Position numbers and translations under genes: made by a program. A stretch of DNA of 64,000 nt from Desulfotalea sp. (GTDB lineage: Bacteria > Desulfobacterota > Desulfobulbia > Desulfobulbales > Desulfocapsaceae): the NCBI GenBank assembly GCA_002733995.1, contig NVXR01000035.1:1-64000 (forward strand), read 5' to 3'. Position 1 is the first letter of the stretch; the number at the start of each line of letters is the position of its first letter. The notes beneath the pieces were generated by a model that was not told where the DNA came from, did not search any database, and saw only the letters and a program-made list of their open reading frames with translations. Shown here in pieces: positions 52,416 to 61,622 of the stretch.

Positions 52416-54014
52416 ATGGGCATGGAATTTAAGTCACTTACCTGTACCAGTGTATATGCAAAGCTAAAAAAACTTGCGGTGGAAGCATTTGATCTAACCG
52501 GAGTTGATGCGCTCGCTAAAAGTGACAGGCTTGGTCGGTATGCCTCACGCAGCTCTTTGTTGAATTACCATTATGCAACCCAAAGGGTTGACGATAAGGT
52601 TCTGGATTTACTACAAATACTTGCCGATGAGCTTGAGCTTGTGTCGCAGTTTAAGGCAATGCGAAGAGGCGCAGTGATCAACAGAGTTGATGGCTATAAG
52701 AGTGAAGACAGGCAGGTATTACATACAGCGTGCAGGGATATTTTTGCCGAGAGCGCAGTAGCACCAGAGGCGGTTGCCGCTGCAAAATCAGAGTTGGAAA
52801 AGTTGCAGCAGTTTTTGGAAGAAATCAATTCCGGGGTCTTGACGGGTAGTGCTGGGCAGCGCTTTGATACCATGATTCATGTGGGGATAGGAGGGTCTGA
52901 CCTTGGGCCTCGCGCCATGTATGAGGGTCTTAAGGTGTATGGACAGAATGGGCGAAATGTCCATTTTATATCTAATCTCGATCCGGATGATGCGGCGGCG
53001 GTGTTAAAAAAAGTCGATCTTGCAACGACCCTCGTGGCGATAGTCTCTAAAAGTGGAACGACCCTTGAAACACTGACAAATGAAAAAATAGTTGGTATGG
53101 CTTTTGAAAAAGCCGGCTTACGTGCAAAGGATCACTGCATCTCTATTACCGGAGAGGGGAGTCCCATGGACAATCCCCAAAATTATCTGCGTTCCTTTCA
53201 TATGTTTGATTACATCGGTGGCCGGTTCAGTTCTACCTCAATGGTTGGCGGGGTTGTGCTTAGTTTTTATCTCGGCTTAGATGCTTTTCTAGAGTTTTTA
53301 AGAGGCGCAGCTACAATTGATCAGTTGGCAGAAAAAACGGATATCAGAGAAAATATTCCACTCCTCATGGCCGTTTTGGGCATCTGGAATCATAATTTTC
53401 TGGGATATGCTACTCTGGCAGTTCTTCCTTACAGTCAGGCACTAAGCAGGTTTCCGGCCCATCTTCAGCAATGTGACATGGAAAGCAATGGTAAAAGTGT
53501 GCTGCGAAGTGGAAAACCTGTGGAGGTGCGGACTGGCCCTCTCGTATGGGGGGAACCCGGTACCAATGGGCAACATGCTTTTTATCAATTATTACATCAA
53601 GGTACAGAGATTGTGCCGGTGGAGTTTATAGGCTTTAAAGCGAGTCAATATGGTGAAGATCTTTCTGTGGATGGTTCGACGTCCCAGGAGAAACTTCTGG
53701 CAAATCTATACGCTCAGATGGTGGCCATGGCCATTGGCCAACGTTCAGAAAACCCAAATAAAAACTTTCCAGGCAACAGGCCCTCGTCTCTCGTCCTAGC
53801 TGAAAAGTTGACCCCTGAAGTTATGGGAGCACTCTTGGCGCTTTATGAGTCGAAAATAGTATTTCAGGGTTTTGCCTGGAATATTAATTCATTTGACCAG
53901 GAAGGCGTACAATTAGGGAAAGTACTGGCGGATAGATTCCTTACTGCAATGGGTGATACTGGTTGTTCAGCTATGACATTAGAAAATAAATTTCTGAATC
54001 AGTTGTACTCTTAG
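52416..54014 (+). CDS. pgi: Glucose-6-phosphate isomerase
   Basis: 532 residues. Interconverts glucose 6-phosphate and fructose 6-phosphate. The family signatures VHVGIGGSDLGPRAMYEGL-like MIHVGIGGSDLGPRAM, VAIVSKSGTTLETLTN, NGQHAFYQLLHQGT and the late NPNKNFPGNRPSS are intact, with the catalytic Glu in GEPGTNGQHAF context. GGAGGAG precedes the ATG. It is the second gene of rpe-pgi. No clear terminator follows; the dsr promoter lies 65 bp downstream. Confidence 0.95.
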   Translation: MGMEFKSLTCTSVYAKLKKLAVEAFDLTGVDALAKSDRLGRYASRSSLLNYHYATQRVDDKVLDLLQILADELELVSQFKAMRRGAVINRVDGYKSEDRQVLHTACRDIFAESAVAPEAVAAAKSELEKLQQFLEEINSGVLTGSAGQRFDTMIHVGIGGSDLGPRAMYEGLKVYGQNGRNVHFISNLDPDDAAAVLKKVDLATTLVAIVSKSGTTLETLTNEKIVGMAFEKAGLRAKDHCISITGEGSPMDNPQNYLRSFHMFDYIGGRFSSTSMVGGVVLSFYLGLDAFLEFLRGAATIDQLAEKTDIRENIPLLMAVLGIWNHNFLGYATLAVLPYSQALSRFPAHLQQCDMESNGKSVLRSGKPVEVRTGPLVWGEPGTNGQHAFYQLLHQGTEIVPVEFIGFKASQYGEDLSVDGSTSQEKLLANLYAQMVAMAIGQRSENPNKNFPGNRPSSLVLAEKLTPEVMGALLALYESKIVFQGFAWNINSFDQEGVQLGKVLADRFLTAMGDTGCSAMTLENKFLNQLYS

Positions 54015-54078
54015 GATTGCTTGATATTATTAGCTGAATTGTGCTTCAGTTCCGTGGACGAAAGTTATTTGATTTTTG

Positions 54079-54107
54079 TTGACAAAATTGCATAGCAAAG
54101 ATATTCT
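54079..54107 (+). promoter_or_regulatory. Putative sigma-70 promoter of dsrABD
   Basis: TTGACA (54079-54084), 17-bp spacer, TATTCT (54102-54107), 180 bp before dsrA. The leader downstream is AT-rich and ends with the strong ribosome-binding site AAAGGAGG at about 54276-54283. Confidence 0.6.
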
Positions 54108-54287
54108 CACACGCTGAACGAAATTTCAAGATCATTGGTGACTCATTTTTGCAACAGACTGCAGATGAGATTGATGGTCGAGACTTACAGTGAAAATGAT
54201 AAACCAAATATTGGTTGCAGATTTTCTAATCTAGTAAGGAATTGAGTAAAAGGTAGAAGTTTAAACAGTAATTCAAAGGAGGAAATC

Positions 54288-55568
54288 ATGGCAAAGCATG
54301 AGACGCCCTTGTTGGATCAATTGGAGACTGGCCCGTGGCCAAGCTTCGTTACCGACATTAAAAGGCAGGCTGAGACTAAGCCTGAGTGTTGGGACATTCT
54401 TGGTATTCTAGAGCTGTCCTACAAAGAGAGGATTACCCACTGGAAGCACGGTGGTATCGTAGGTGTTTTTGGTTACGGCGGTGGTATCGTTGGTCGTTAC
54501 GCTGATATGCCTAAAGAGTTTCCTGGAGTTGAGCATTTTCATACAGTTCGTGTTGCCCAGCCTTCATCCAAGTATTACTCCACAAAGAATCTTCGTCAGT
54601 TGATGGATCTTTGGGAGAAGTACGGTTCCGGTATGACCAACTTTCATGGTTCTACAGGTGACATTATTCTTCTTGGTACCCGCACTGAGAACCTCGAGCC
54701 TTTCTTCTGGGATCTTACCCACGATATGAAGCAGGATCTTGGTGGTTCCGGTTCTAACCTGCGAACACCAGCTAACTGTATTGGGCAATCTCGTTGTGAG
54801 TGGTCTTGTTATGATACTGAAGAAGCATGTTATCATTTGACCATGCATTATCAGGATGAGATTCATCGTCCAGCATTCCCATACAAGTTTAAATTCAAGT
54901 TTTCCGGATGTCCAAATGATTGTGTTGCTGCAATAGCACGTTCAGATGTCTCCGTTATCGGTACCTGGAGAGATAATATTCGTATCGACCAGGCTGCCGT
55001 TAAAGAATATGTAGCTGATAACTACCCTGCTAACGGTGGTGCTTTTTCCGGTAGAGATTGGGGTGCCTTTGATATTCAGAAAGAAGTAATTAATCTTTGT
55101 CCTACTGACTGTATGTGGATGGAAGGTGAAGAACTGAAGATCGATGATAGCGAGTGTACTCGTTGCATGCATTGTATCAACGTAATGCCACGCGCCTTAC
55201 GTCCTGGTGCCGATCAGGGTGCTTCTATCTGTGTTGGTGCAAAAGCTCCAATTCTTGATGGTGCACAGTTCTCAACCCTCATTGTTCCTTTCATGAAGAT
55301 CGAGAAAGAAAATGACTTTGAAGAACTGATCGACTTTATCGAGACTATCTGGGACTGGTGGATGGAAGTAGGTAAAAACCGTGAGCGCGTAGGTGAGACT
55401 ATGCAACGCGTTGGGTTGCCGACTTTTCTTAAGGTCATGGGTATTAAGCCAATTCCACAGCATGTTAAAGAGCCTCGTTCCAATCCTTATATCTTCTGGA
55501 AAGAAGAAGAAGTTGAGGGTGGTTTTGAACGTGACGTAGACGAATTCCGTCGCAACCACGCCGCTTAA
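54288..55568 (+). CDS. dsrA: Dissimilatory sulfite reductase alpha subunit
   Basis: 426 residues. DsrAB reduces sulfite in the last stage of sulfate respiration in the cytoplasm. The siroheme/[4Fe-4S] ligands are seen in CIGQSRCEWSCYD, CYHL and FKFSGCPNDCVAAIARSDV, and the inserted ferredoxin domain in CPTDCMWMEGEEL and CTRCMHCINVMP. Length and order match DsrA. Codon use is strongly biased (CGT, GGT) as in a highly expressed gene. It is followed by dsrB (52 bp) and dsrD, and preceded by its own promoter. The direction of the enzyme (reductive) is supported by dsrD. Confidence 0.98.
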   Translation: MAKHETPLLDQLETGPWPSFVTDIKRQAETKPECWDILGILELSYKERITHWKHGGIVGVFGYGGGIVGRYADMPKEFPGVEHFHTVRVAQPSSKYYSTKNLRQLMDLWEKYGSGMTNFHGSTGDIILLGTRTENLEPFFWDLTHDMKQDLGGSGSNLRTPANCIGQSRCEWSCYDTEEACYHLTMHYQDEIHRPAFPYKFKFKFSGCPNDCVAAIARSDVSVIGTWRDNIRIDQAAVKEYVADNYPANGGAFSGRDWGAFDIQKEVINLCPTDCMWMEGEELKIDDSECTRCMHCINVMPRALRPGADQGASICVGAKAPILDGAQFSTLIVPFMKIEKENDFEELIDFIETIWDWWMEVGKNRERVGETMQRVGLPTFLKVMGIKPIPQHVKEPRSNPYIFWKEEEVEGGFERDVDEFRRNHAA

Positions 55569-55620
55569 TACTGTTTTAATTTGAGCTGAAAAATCATATT
55601 AAATATAAGGAGATTTTACA

Positions 55621-56748
55621 ATGGGTTATAATCCAGATAAACCAATGGACGGACGTATATCAGATCTTGGTCCTCCTAATTACGAACAATTTTTCCCACC
55701 TGTCATTAAGGCAAATAAGGGAAAATGGTTGTGGCACGAAATTACCCAACCAGGTGTATTGATGCACAAATCTGAAACAGGCGATGAAGTATATACCATT
55801 CGTGTTGGTTGTGCGCGTCTTGTTTCTGTAGAGTATATTCGCGAAGTATGTGATATCGCAGATGAATTTTGTGACGGATTTCTACGTTTTACTACACGTA
55901 ATAACATAGAGTTTATGGTTGATGCAGAGGCAAAGGTTCAGCCTTTACTCGACAACCTTAAAACCCGTGACAATAGATTCCCTGTCGGTGGAACCGGTGC
56001 TGGTGTAACGAACATCGTTCACACCCAGGGTTGGGTACATTGTCATACTCCTGCAACGGATGCTTCTGGTGTAGTTAAAGCTGTAATGGATGAGTTGTTC
56101 GAATATTTCACATCCATGAAACTTCCTGCCCAGGTTCGTATTGCTCTTGCATGTTGTTTGAACATGTGTGGTGCAGTTCATGCTTCCGATATCGCAATCC
56201 TTGGTGTGCATCGTAAGCCACCAATGATCGATCACTCTCGTATTAGCGGTGTATGTGAGCTTCCTCTTGCTATTTCTTCTTGTCCTTTAGGTGCTGTTAA
56301 GCCTGCTAAGGCTATAGTAGATGGTAAAGAGATCAAGACCGTTAAGGTAAACGTTGATCGTTGTATGTATTGTGGTAACTGTTACACTATGTGTCCTGCA
56401 ATGCCACTTGCCGATCCAGAAGGTGATGGTATCGCTATTTTGGTTGGTGGTAAGGTTTCCAATAGAATCAGTGAGCCTAAATTTTCTAAGCTAGTTATCC
56501 CATTCCTACCAAACACTACTCCTCGTTGGCCAGAGACTGTAGCGGCTATTAAGAAAATTCTTTTAGCCTATGCAGACGGTGCGAACAAGTATGAGCGTCT
56601 TGGTGACTGGGCAGAAAGAATCGGTTGGGAGAAGTTCTTCGAAAGATGCGATATCCCATTTACCGATAAAAGTATTGACGATTATCGTCTTGCTTATGAC
56701 ACTTGGCGTACAACGACTCAGTTCAAGTACACCAACCACATTAAATAG
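55621..56748 (+). CDS. dsrB: Dissimilatory sulfite reductase beta subunit
   Basis: 375 residues. Cluster-binding segments are ACCLNMCGAVHASDIAI and CELPLAISSCPLGAVKP, plus a ferredoxin module CMYCGNCYTMCPAMPL. The N-terminal DLGPPNYEQFFPPVI and FLRFTTRNNIEFMV are diagnostic. AAGGAG precedes the ATG. It pairs with DsrA in the alpha2-beta2 core enzyme. Confidence 0.98.
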   Translation: MGYNPDKPMDGRISDLGPPNYEQFFPPVIKANKGKWLWHEITQPGVLMHKSETGDEVYTIRVGCARLVSVEYIREVCDIADEFCDGFLRFTTRNNIEFMVDAEAKVQPLLDNLKTRDNRFPVGGTGAGVTNIVHTQGWVHCHTPATDASGVVKAVMDELFEYFTSMKLPAQVRIALACCLNMCGAVHASDIAILGVHRKPPMIDHSRISGVCELPLAISSCPLGAVKPAKAIVDGKEIKTVKVNVDRCMYCGNCYTMCPAMPLADPEGDGIAILVGGKVSNRISEPKFSKLVIPFLPNTTPRWPETVAAIKKILLAYADGANKYERLGDWAERIGWEKFFERCDIPFTDKSIDDYRLAYDTWRTTTQFKYTNHIK

Positions 56749-56838
56749 GTAGCGGTAGGATGTTTTATGTTGATCGGGTGCCCAACTCCTGGCCTGATCA
56801 ACTGATACCTTCCCGACCGTTACTTGAGGAGTATTATT

Positions 56839-57069
56839 ATGGCCTTGGAAATTGACGCTCTAAAAGACGCCATTGAGGAGAAAGCTACAAAATCTCCAAA
56901 ACCACAGTTGTATATTAAGGATTTTTACAAGTGTGATCCTGATTCTAAGCCACGTGTTATTAAAAACGTTGCGAATGAAATGGTTCGTGAAGGTCGTTTG
57001 ATGTTCTGGTCTTCTGGATCCACGACTATGTATGGTATTCCTAGTCGTATTCAAAACGAAGAAGGATAA
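56839..57069 (+). CDS. dsrD: DsrD, activator of dissimilatory sulfite reductase
   Basis: 76 residues. A small winged-helix-fold protein known to stimulate DsrAB in sulfate reducers. The sequence KDFYKCDPDSKPRVIKNVAN and EMVREGRLMFWSSGSTTMYG is typical. GAGGAG lies before ATG 56839; the frame extends upstream but the leader is not conserved. Third gene of the operon, ended by a perfect terminator. dsrC and dsrN are not in the window. Confidence 0.97.
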   Translation: MALEIDALKDAIEEKATKSPKPQLYIKDFYKCDPDSKPRVIKNVANEMVREGRLMFWSSGSTTMYGIPSRIQNEEG

Positions 57070-57103
57070 AAGTTCTATAGCTTTTAAAGTTCTGTAGTTT
57101 TAA

Positions 57104-57138
57104 GGCACAAAGATCTTCTGATCTTTGTGCCTTTTTTT
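57104..57138 (+). terminator. Intrinsic terminator of dsrABD
   Basis: GGCACAAAGATC (57104-57115) and GATCTTTGTGCC (57120-57131), a perfect 12-bp stem with loop TTCT, followed by T7. It lies 35 bp after the dsrD stop. Confidence 0.93.
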
Positions 57139-57256
57139 ATTCTTTGAGCAGTTCTGTATAACCATCCCCCAACAGACTCATCTATCGTCCATAATTTCCA
57201 TTGGTTCATCTTGTGCTGTGAGTTTCCTTCGTAATCTGCAGGCCACCAATCCTTTG

Positions 57257-57657
57257 CACTACTTTATAGTAGTGTCGACATGAGAACCTGGAGTGAGGCT
57301 TCAAGGTGAGGGTATATCCGTGTGGTATTATGATATAGACAGGTAAAAAGGGTAGGTGCGGCGGGCTGGTGCTTTAGGGTGTGGACAGTGGGCGTTTTAC
57401 GCCCCCTTGGGGACAAGGACTGTATCCTTCATGTGCATCTGGTCTGCTCTGAAAAGAGCAATGGGGAATCTATCAGCGCGAGCTGATGGATTCCCCAAGA
57501 TGTATACTACGTATGTTTGTTGTCTCTGTTGATCTATCCGTGGGGAGAGGGCAGATGCCCCTCTGGGGCACTACGGATAGAGCCATTCGTGACGAGCAAA
57601 TCATCGCTTCCTATTGTGCAGATATTTTGTCCCATGGAGAAAATATCTGAAGTAGGA
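57257..57657. repeat. Hairpin-dense gap between dsrD and ahcY
   Basis: No gene was seen. At least six stems follow one another: CACTACT/AGTAGTG (57257-57274); GGGCGT/ACGCCC (about 57389-57403); CCTTG/CAAGG (about 57405-57418); a 16-bp stem with GCGA tetraloop, TGGGGAATCTATCAGC/GCTGATGGATTCCCCA (57462-57497); ATCCGT/ACGGAT (57536-57578) with AGAGGGC/GCCCCTCT inside; and CAGATATTTT/AAAATATCTG (57619-57649) within TCCTA/TAGGA. It is downstream of both the dsr operon and, on the other strand, ahcY. It could be an RNA gene, a 3' UTR of metK-ahcY or repeats. Confidence 0.5.
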
Positions 57658-57660
57658 CCG

Positions 57661-58959
57661 CTAATAGCGGTAATAGTCTGGCTTGTATGGGCCTTCGACT
57701 TTGACTCCGATATAATCAGCCTGCTCTTTTGAAAGTTCTGTCAGGTTTACGCCGATTTTTTTGAGATGTAAGCGGGCAACCATTTCATCAAGGGTTTTAG
57801 GCAGAAAATAGACCTTGTTGTCGTAGTTTCCTGAGTTGTTCCATAATTCGATCTGAGCAAGGACTTGATTGGTGAAGGAGTTACTCATAACAAAGCTGGG
57901 ATGACCGGTGGCACATCCGAGATTTACAAGTCTTCCTTCGGCAAGAACAATAATTCGTTTGCCATCGGGAAAAATAACATGATCAACCTGGGGTTTTATA
58001 TTATCCCACTCGAGGTCTTTGATGCCCGCTATGTCAATTTCAGAATCAAAATGACCGATATTACAAACAATCGCCTGGTTTGGCATGGCGTCCATATGGG
58101 CTCTTGTTATAACATTCAAGTTGCCTGTGCAGGTTACAAAAATATTGCCAATAGATGCGATATCATCCATGGTGACGACACGGTATCCTTCCATTGCGGC
58201 TTGTAGGGCGCAGATAGGATCAATCTCTGTAACATAGACGCTGGCGCCCATCCCCTTGAGAGCTTGAGCACAGCCCTTGCCTACGTCTCCGTAACCGATT
58301 ACTACTGCATTTTTACCGGCGATCATTACATCAGTGGCGCGCTTAATTCCGTCGATGAGTGACTCTCTACAGCCGTAGAGGTTGTCAAACTTTGATTTTG
58401 TAACAGAATCATTAACATTAATGGCTGGACAGGCAAGGATGCCTTCATTTGCCATTTCGTTAAGTCTGTGCACTCCTGTGGTGGTTTCTTCGCTGATACC
58501 TTTGATGTTCTTTAGCTCTGTTTTATACTTATCATGAAGAATAAGGGTTAAATCTCCACCGTCATCAAGGACCATATTAGGGTTCCAGTTGTCGGTTCCA
58601 AAGATGGTTTGGTCGATACACCACCAAAACTCTTCATCGGACTCACCTTTCCAGGCAAAAATAGGAATTCCAGCAGCTGCCATAGCCGCTGCTGCGTGAT
58701 CCTGGGTAGAGAAGATATTACAACTGGACCAGCGTAATTCTGCGCCGAGGGCTACCAATGTCTCCATGAGCACCGCGGTCTGGATGGTCATATGTAAGCA
58801 ACCAGCAATACGAGCACCTTTAAGGGGGAACTTACCGGCATATTGCTCTTTGAGAGCCATAAGGCCAGGCATTTCTGTTTCTGCTATGGCGATCTCTTTA
58901 CGGCCCCATTCTGCAAGGCTCATATCTGCGACTTTATAATCTGTAAATGTAGTACTCAT
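57661..58959 (-). CDS. ahcY: Adenosylhomocysteinase
   Basis: 432 residues. Hydrolyses S-adenosylhomocysteine to adenosine and homocysteine, relieving product inhibition of methyltransferases. Motifs: IAGCLHMTIQTAVLMETL, the NAD-binding VVIGYGDVGKGCAQAL, NIGHFDSEIDI, and the C-terminal YKPDYYRY. It uses bound NAD. It is the downstream gene of metK-ahcY on the minus strand (37-bp gap), a complete half-cycle for SAM turnover. The stop codon lies in a small inverted repeat (ACCGCT/AGCGGT). Confidence 0.97.
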   Translation of the reverse strand: MSTTFTDYKVADMSLAEWGRKEIAIAETEMPGLMALKEQYAGKFPLKGARIAGCLHMTIQTAVLMETLVALGAELRWSSCNIFSTQDHAAAAMAAAGIPIFAWKGESDEEFWWCIDQTIFGTDNWNPNMVLDDGGDLTLILHDKYKTELKNIKGISEETTTGVHRLNEMANEGILACPAINVNDSVTKSKFDNLYGCRESLIDGIKRATDVMIAGKNAVVIGYGDVGKGCAQALKGMGASVYVTEIDPICALQAAMEGYRVVTMDDIASIGNIFVTCTGNLNVITRAHMDAMPNQAIVCNIGHFDSEIDIAGIKDLEWDNIKPQVDHVIFPDGKRIIVLAEGRLVNLGCATGHPSFVMSNSFTNQVLAQIELWNNSGNYDNKVYFLPKTLDEMVARLHLKKIGVNLTELSKEQADYIGVKVEGPYKPDYYRY

Positions 58960-58996
58960 TAATGTATCCTTAATTCAGTTTGTAATATTAAGTTGG

Positions 58997-60163
58997 TTAG
59001 CGCAATTTGGCGGCATCTCTTAGGATGTCGGCCTTATCTGTTTTCTCCCAGGTAAAAGCATCCAGTTCCCGTCCAAAATGGCCGTAGGCTGCCGTTGACT
59101 GATAGATTGGCCGGAGAAGGTCAAGCTGTTGTACAATGGCCTTAGGTCTCAGGTCAAAATGTTCCAAGATGAGCTGCTTGATCTTGGCGTCGGAGATCTT
59201 GCCTGTACCGAAACTATTGACATTAATCGACACTGGTTGCGAAATACCGATCGCATAGGCAACCTGTAATTCGATTTCTGTTGCAATTCCCGCTGCAACC
59301 AGGTTTTTGGCTACATAACGTCCATAATAAGCGCTGGATCTATCCACCTTGGACGGATCTTTACCGGAAAAGGCACCGCCACCATGGGAACCTTTGCCCC
59401 CATAGGTATCAACAATAATTTTTCTACCTGTAACCCCGCAGTCACCGACCGGACCACCAATAACAAAACGTCCGGTGGGGTTAATGAAGATTTTTGTATT
59501 ACTATCGATCATGTGAGCAGGAAGGGTAGGTTTTATGATCTCCTCCATTATCCCTTCCTTAAGATCGTCGTAGGAGATGGTTGTATCATGCTGGCTTGAG
59601 AGAACGATCGCATCAATACGTTTTGGGACGCTATTCTCATATTCTATGGTTACCTGACTTTTTGCATCCGGTCGTAGCCAAGGTAAGATATTTGTCTTTC
59701 TAATATCTGCTTGTCTTTTGACGAGAAGATGGGCAAAAGTGATGGGCATTGGCATTAACACTTCGGTCTCGTTACATGCATAACCGAACATTAAGCCCTG
59801 ATCACCAGCACCCTGGTCGAGATCAACACCCGTACCTTCATCGACTCCCTGGGCAATGTCTGGAGATTGTTTGTCAATGGATGTCATAACAGCACAGGAT
59901 TGCCAGTCAAATCCCATGTCGGACGAGTTGTAACCTATTTTTTTGATGGTCTGACGGACAACTTCAGGCATGTCGACCCAGGCTGTAGTGGTAATTTCGC
60001 CTGCAATCAGGGCCATACCGGTTGTTACAATTGTCTCGCAAGCAACCCTCGCATGGATGTCTTGCTCAAGTATTGCATCAAGGATGGCGTCTGAAATCTG
60101 ATCGGCAACCTTATCGGGGTGGCCTTCTGAAACGGACTCAGATGTGAAAAGGTAATCTGACAT
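58997..60163 (-). CDS. metK: S-adenosylmethionine synthetase
   Basis: 388 residues. Makes SAM from methionine and ATP. Signatures are FTSESVSEGHPDKVADQISD, GAGDQGLMFGYACNETE, GGGAFSGKDPSKVDRS and the C-terminal AAYGHFGRE. Normal length. It has a likely promoter 135 bp upstream on the minus strand, and GGAGT precedes the ATG. No SAM riboswitch pattern was recognised in the leader. ahcY follows. Confidence 0.97.
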   Translation of the reverse strand: MSDYLFTSESVSEGHPDKVADQISDAILDAILEQDIHARVACETIVTTGMALIAGEITTTAWVDMPEVVRQTIKKIGYNSSDMGFDWQSCAVMTSIDKQSPDIAQGVDEGTGVDLDQGAGDQGLMFGYACNETEVLMPMPITFAHLLVKRQADIRKTNILPWLRPDAKSQVTIEYENSVPKRIDAIVLSSQHDTTISYDDLKEGIMEEIIKPTLPAHMIDSNTKIFINPTGRFVIGGPVGDCGVTGRKIIVDTYGGKGSHGGGAFSGKDPSKVDRSSAYYGRYVAKNLVAAGIATEIELQVAYAIGISQPVSINVNSFGTGKISDAKIKQLILEHFDLRPKAIVQQLDLLRPIYQSTAAYGHFGRELDAFTWEKTDKADILRDAAKLR

Positions 60164-60297
60164 AAAAACTCCAATGTATTAAACTACGAATAGATTCAAA
60201 AATTACTATAACATTGTAGTTATAAGAAGAATTTTTGCAAGAAAAGAGGTGTAAATATTACCGATTATATCGCTAATCAAATGAATAACCAATAACT

Positions 60298-60326
60298 ATT
60301 ATAATTACAAAAAATTCTATTGATAA
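60298..60326 (-). promoter_or_regulatory. Putative promoter of metK-ahcY
   Basis: On the minus strand TTATCA (60321-60326), 17-bp spacer, perfect TATAAT (60298-60303). The predicted leader to the metK ATG is about 125 nt and AT-rich. The divergent gap (60164-60503) otherwise holds a small CCGGG/CCCGG stem at about 60339-60355 and the start of kdsD. Confidence 0.6.
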
Positions 60327-60503
60327 AATATGTTCCACCGGGTTCTTGCCCCGGCTGTAAACAGTGATTACCATCGAGGTTGTCTTCGTGTGTTAGGGGC
60401 TTGTCTATGAATTTTGAAGAGGTTGGCATAATGCAATTCTCCGAAAGGATCATAGGGGTTGCATAGATTATATATCGTTAAAGTACGTAAGGAATATTGG
60501 GAC

Positions 60504-61475
60504 ATGACAATTGAAATTGCTAAGGAAGTGCTTCTCACCGAGGAGCAGGGCTTGGCCGCTGTAAGGGAACGGATAGGGGTAGAATTTGTAGATGCTATAG
60601 AGGTCATTCTAGCAAGCCGTGGCCGTCTTGTGATTACAGGCATTGGTAAGTCTGGGTTGATTGGTCAGAAAATTTCAGCAACCCTTAATAGTACAGGCAC
60701 TCCATCTTTTTTTCTTCACCCTGTTGAAGCGATGCACGGTGATCTTGGTATGGTTATGGCTGGAGATGTTGTTGTGGCAATATCTTATTCTGGTGAAACA
60801 GCGGAGCTTAACAGTCTGCTCATCAGCCTTAAAAAAAGAGGCAATAAGATAATTGCGATGACCGGCGGTAGGGACTCATCACTTGCGGTTGCGGCAGATA
60901 TTGTACTGGATATTAATATCCCTAAAGAGGCCTGTCCATTAGGTATGGCACCAACAACAAGTACTACAGCGACGCTGGCCATGGGGGATGCGCTGGCTGT
61001 GGTCCTGTTAAACAGAAATAAATTTCAGGCGGAAGATTTTCGTCATAACCACCCAGGTGGTAGTTTAGGGCAGCGACTCAAGGTGAAGGTAACCGAGGTA
61101 ATGCTTCATGGAAAGGATATCCCAAAGGTTCGACCAGAGTCTTCTGCGATGGAGTCTCTCGTTGCTCTAAATGAAAATGATGCTGGTGTAGTGCTTGTTA
61201 TTGGCGCTGATAACAATGTCTTAGGGATTGTAACTGATGGAGATGTGCGCCGATGTGTTGTTAAGGACCAAGGTCTTCAGAATGCTACCGCCGAGCAAAT
61301 TATGACAGAAAACCCTATCTGCATAGGACCTGATCATTTGGCTGCTGATGCCCTCTCTATTATGCAAAAACATGAAATTACGGCACTACCTATTGTAGAT
61401 GAAAGTCGCAAGCTCCTCGGGCTTCTTCATTTGCACAATCTGCTCGGTAAAGGTGAGTTTCGATTTTTGGTGTAG
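60504..61475 (+). CDS. kdsD: D-arabinose 5-phosphate isomerase (KpsF/GutQ family)
   Basis: About 323 residues. Converts ribulose 5-phosphate to arabinose 5-phosphate, the precursor of the lipopolysaccharide sugar KDO. The SIS domain shows VITGIGKSGLIGQKISATLN, MHGDLGMVMAGDVVVAISYSGET and PTTSTTATLAMGDALAVVL with HNHPGGSLG. Two CBS domains follow (SAMESLVALNENDAGVVLVI and AEQIMTENPICIGPDHLAAD). AAGGA 9 bp upstream fixes ATG 60504; the longer frame from 60459 is unlikely. It fits a Gram-negative outer membrane. Confidence 0.93.
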   Translation: MTIEIAKEVLLTEEQGLAAVRERIGVEFVDAIEVILASRGRLVITGIGKSGLIGQKISATLNSTGTPSFFLHPVEAMHGDLGMVMAGDVVVAISYSGETAELNSLLISLKKRGNKIIAMTGGRDSSLAVAADIVLDINIPKEACPLGMAPTTSTTATLAMGDALAVVLLNRNKFQAEDFRHNHPGGSLGQRLKVKVTEVMLHGKDIPKVRPESSAMESLVALNENDAGVVLVIGADNNVLGIVTDGDVRRCVVKDQGLQNATAEQIMTENPICIGPDHLAADALSIMQKHEITALPIVDESRKLLGLLHLHNLLGKGEFRFLV

Positions 61476-61575
61476 CCAGAATCTCTGCTACGTTTAACTG
61501 AGGTCCTCAGATATCCTTATCAGGCGGCAAGGTAAGTGGTATCGAGATGTGCTGGGAAACGACGGTGGCTGCCAG

Positions 61576-61601
61576 CCGAACCCCTCAAAATCCGGGTTCG
61601 G
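61576..61601. terminator. Hairpin between kdsD and the E2-like gene
   Basis: CCGAACCC (61576-61583) and GGGTTCGG (61594-61601), a perfect 8-bp stem with a 10-nt loop between convergent genes. It is followed by TTGTAGTTG rather than a clean T-run. Confidence 0.5.
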
Positions 61602-61622
61602 TTGTAGTTGTAATACTGTGCC

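Noticed and set aside
58960..58996. SAH or SAM riboswitch for ahcY/metK
   Set aside because: Only 37 bp separate the two genes, and the metK leader (60164-60297) is AT-rich with no recognisable riboswitch core.
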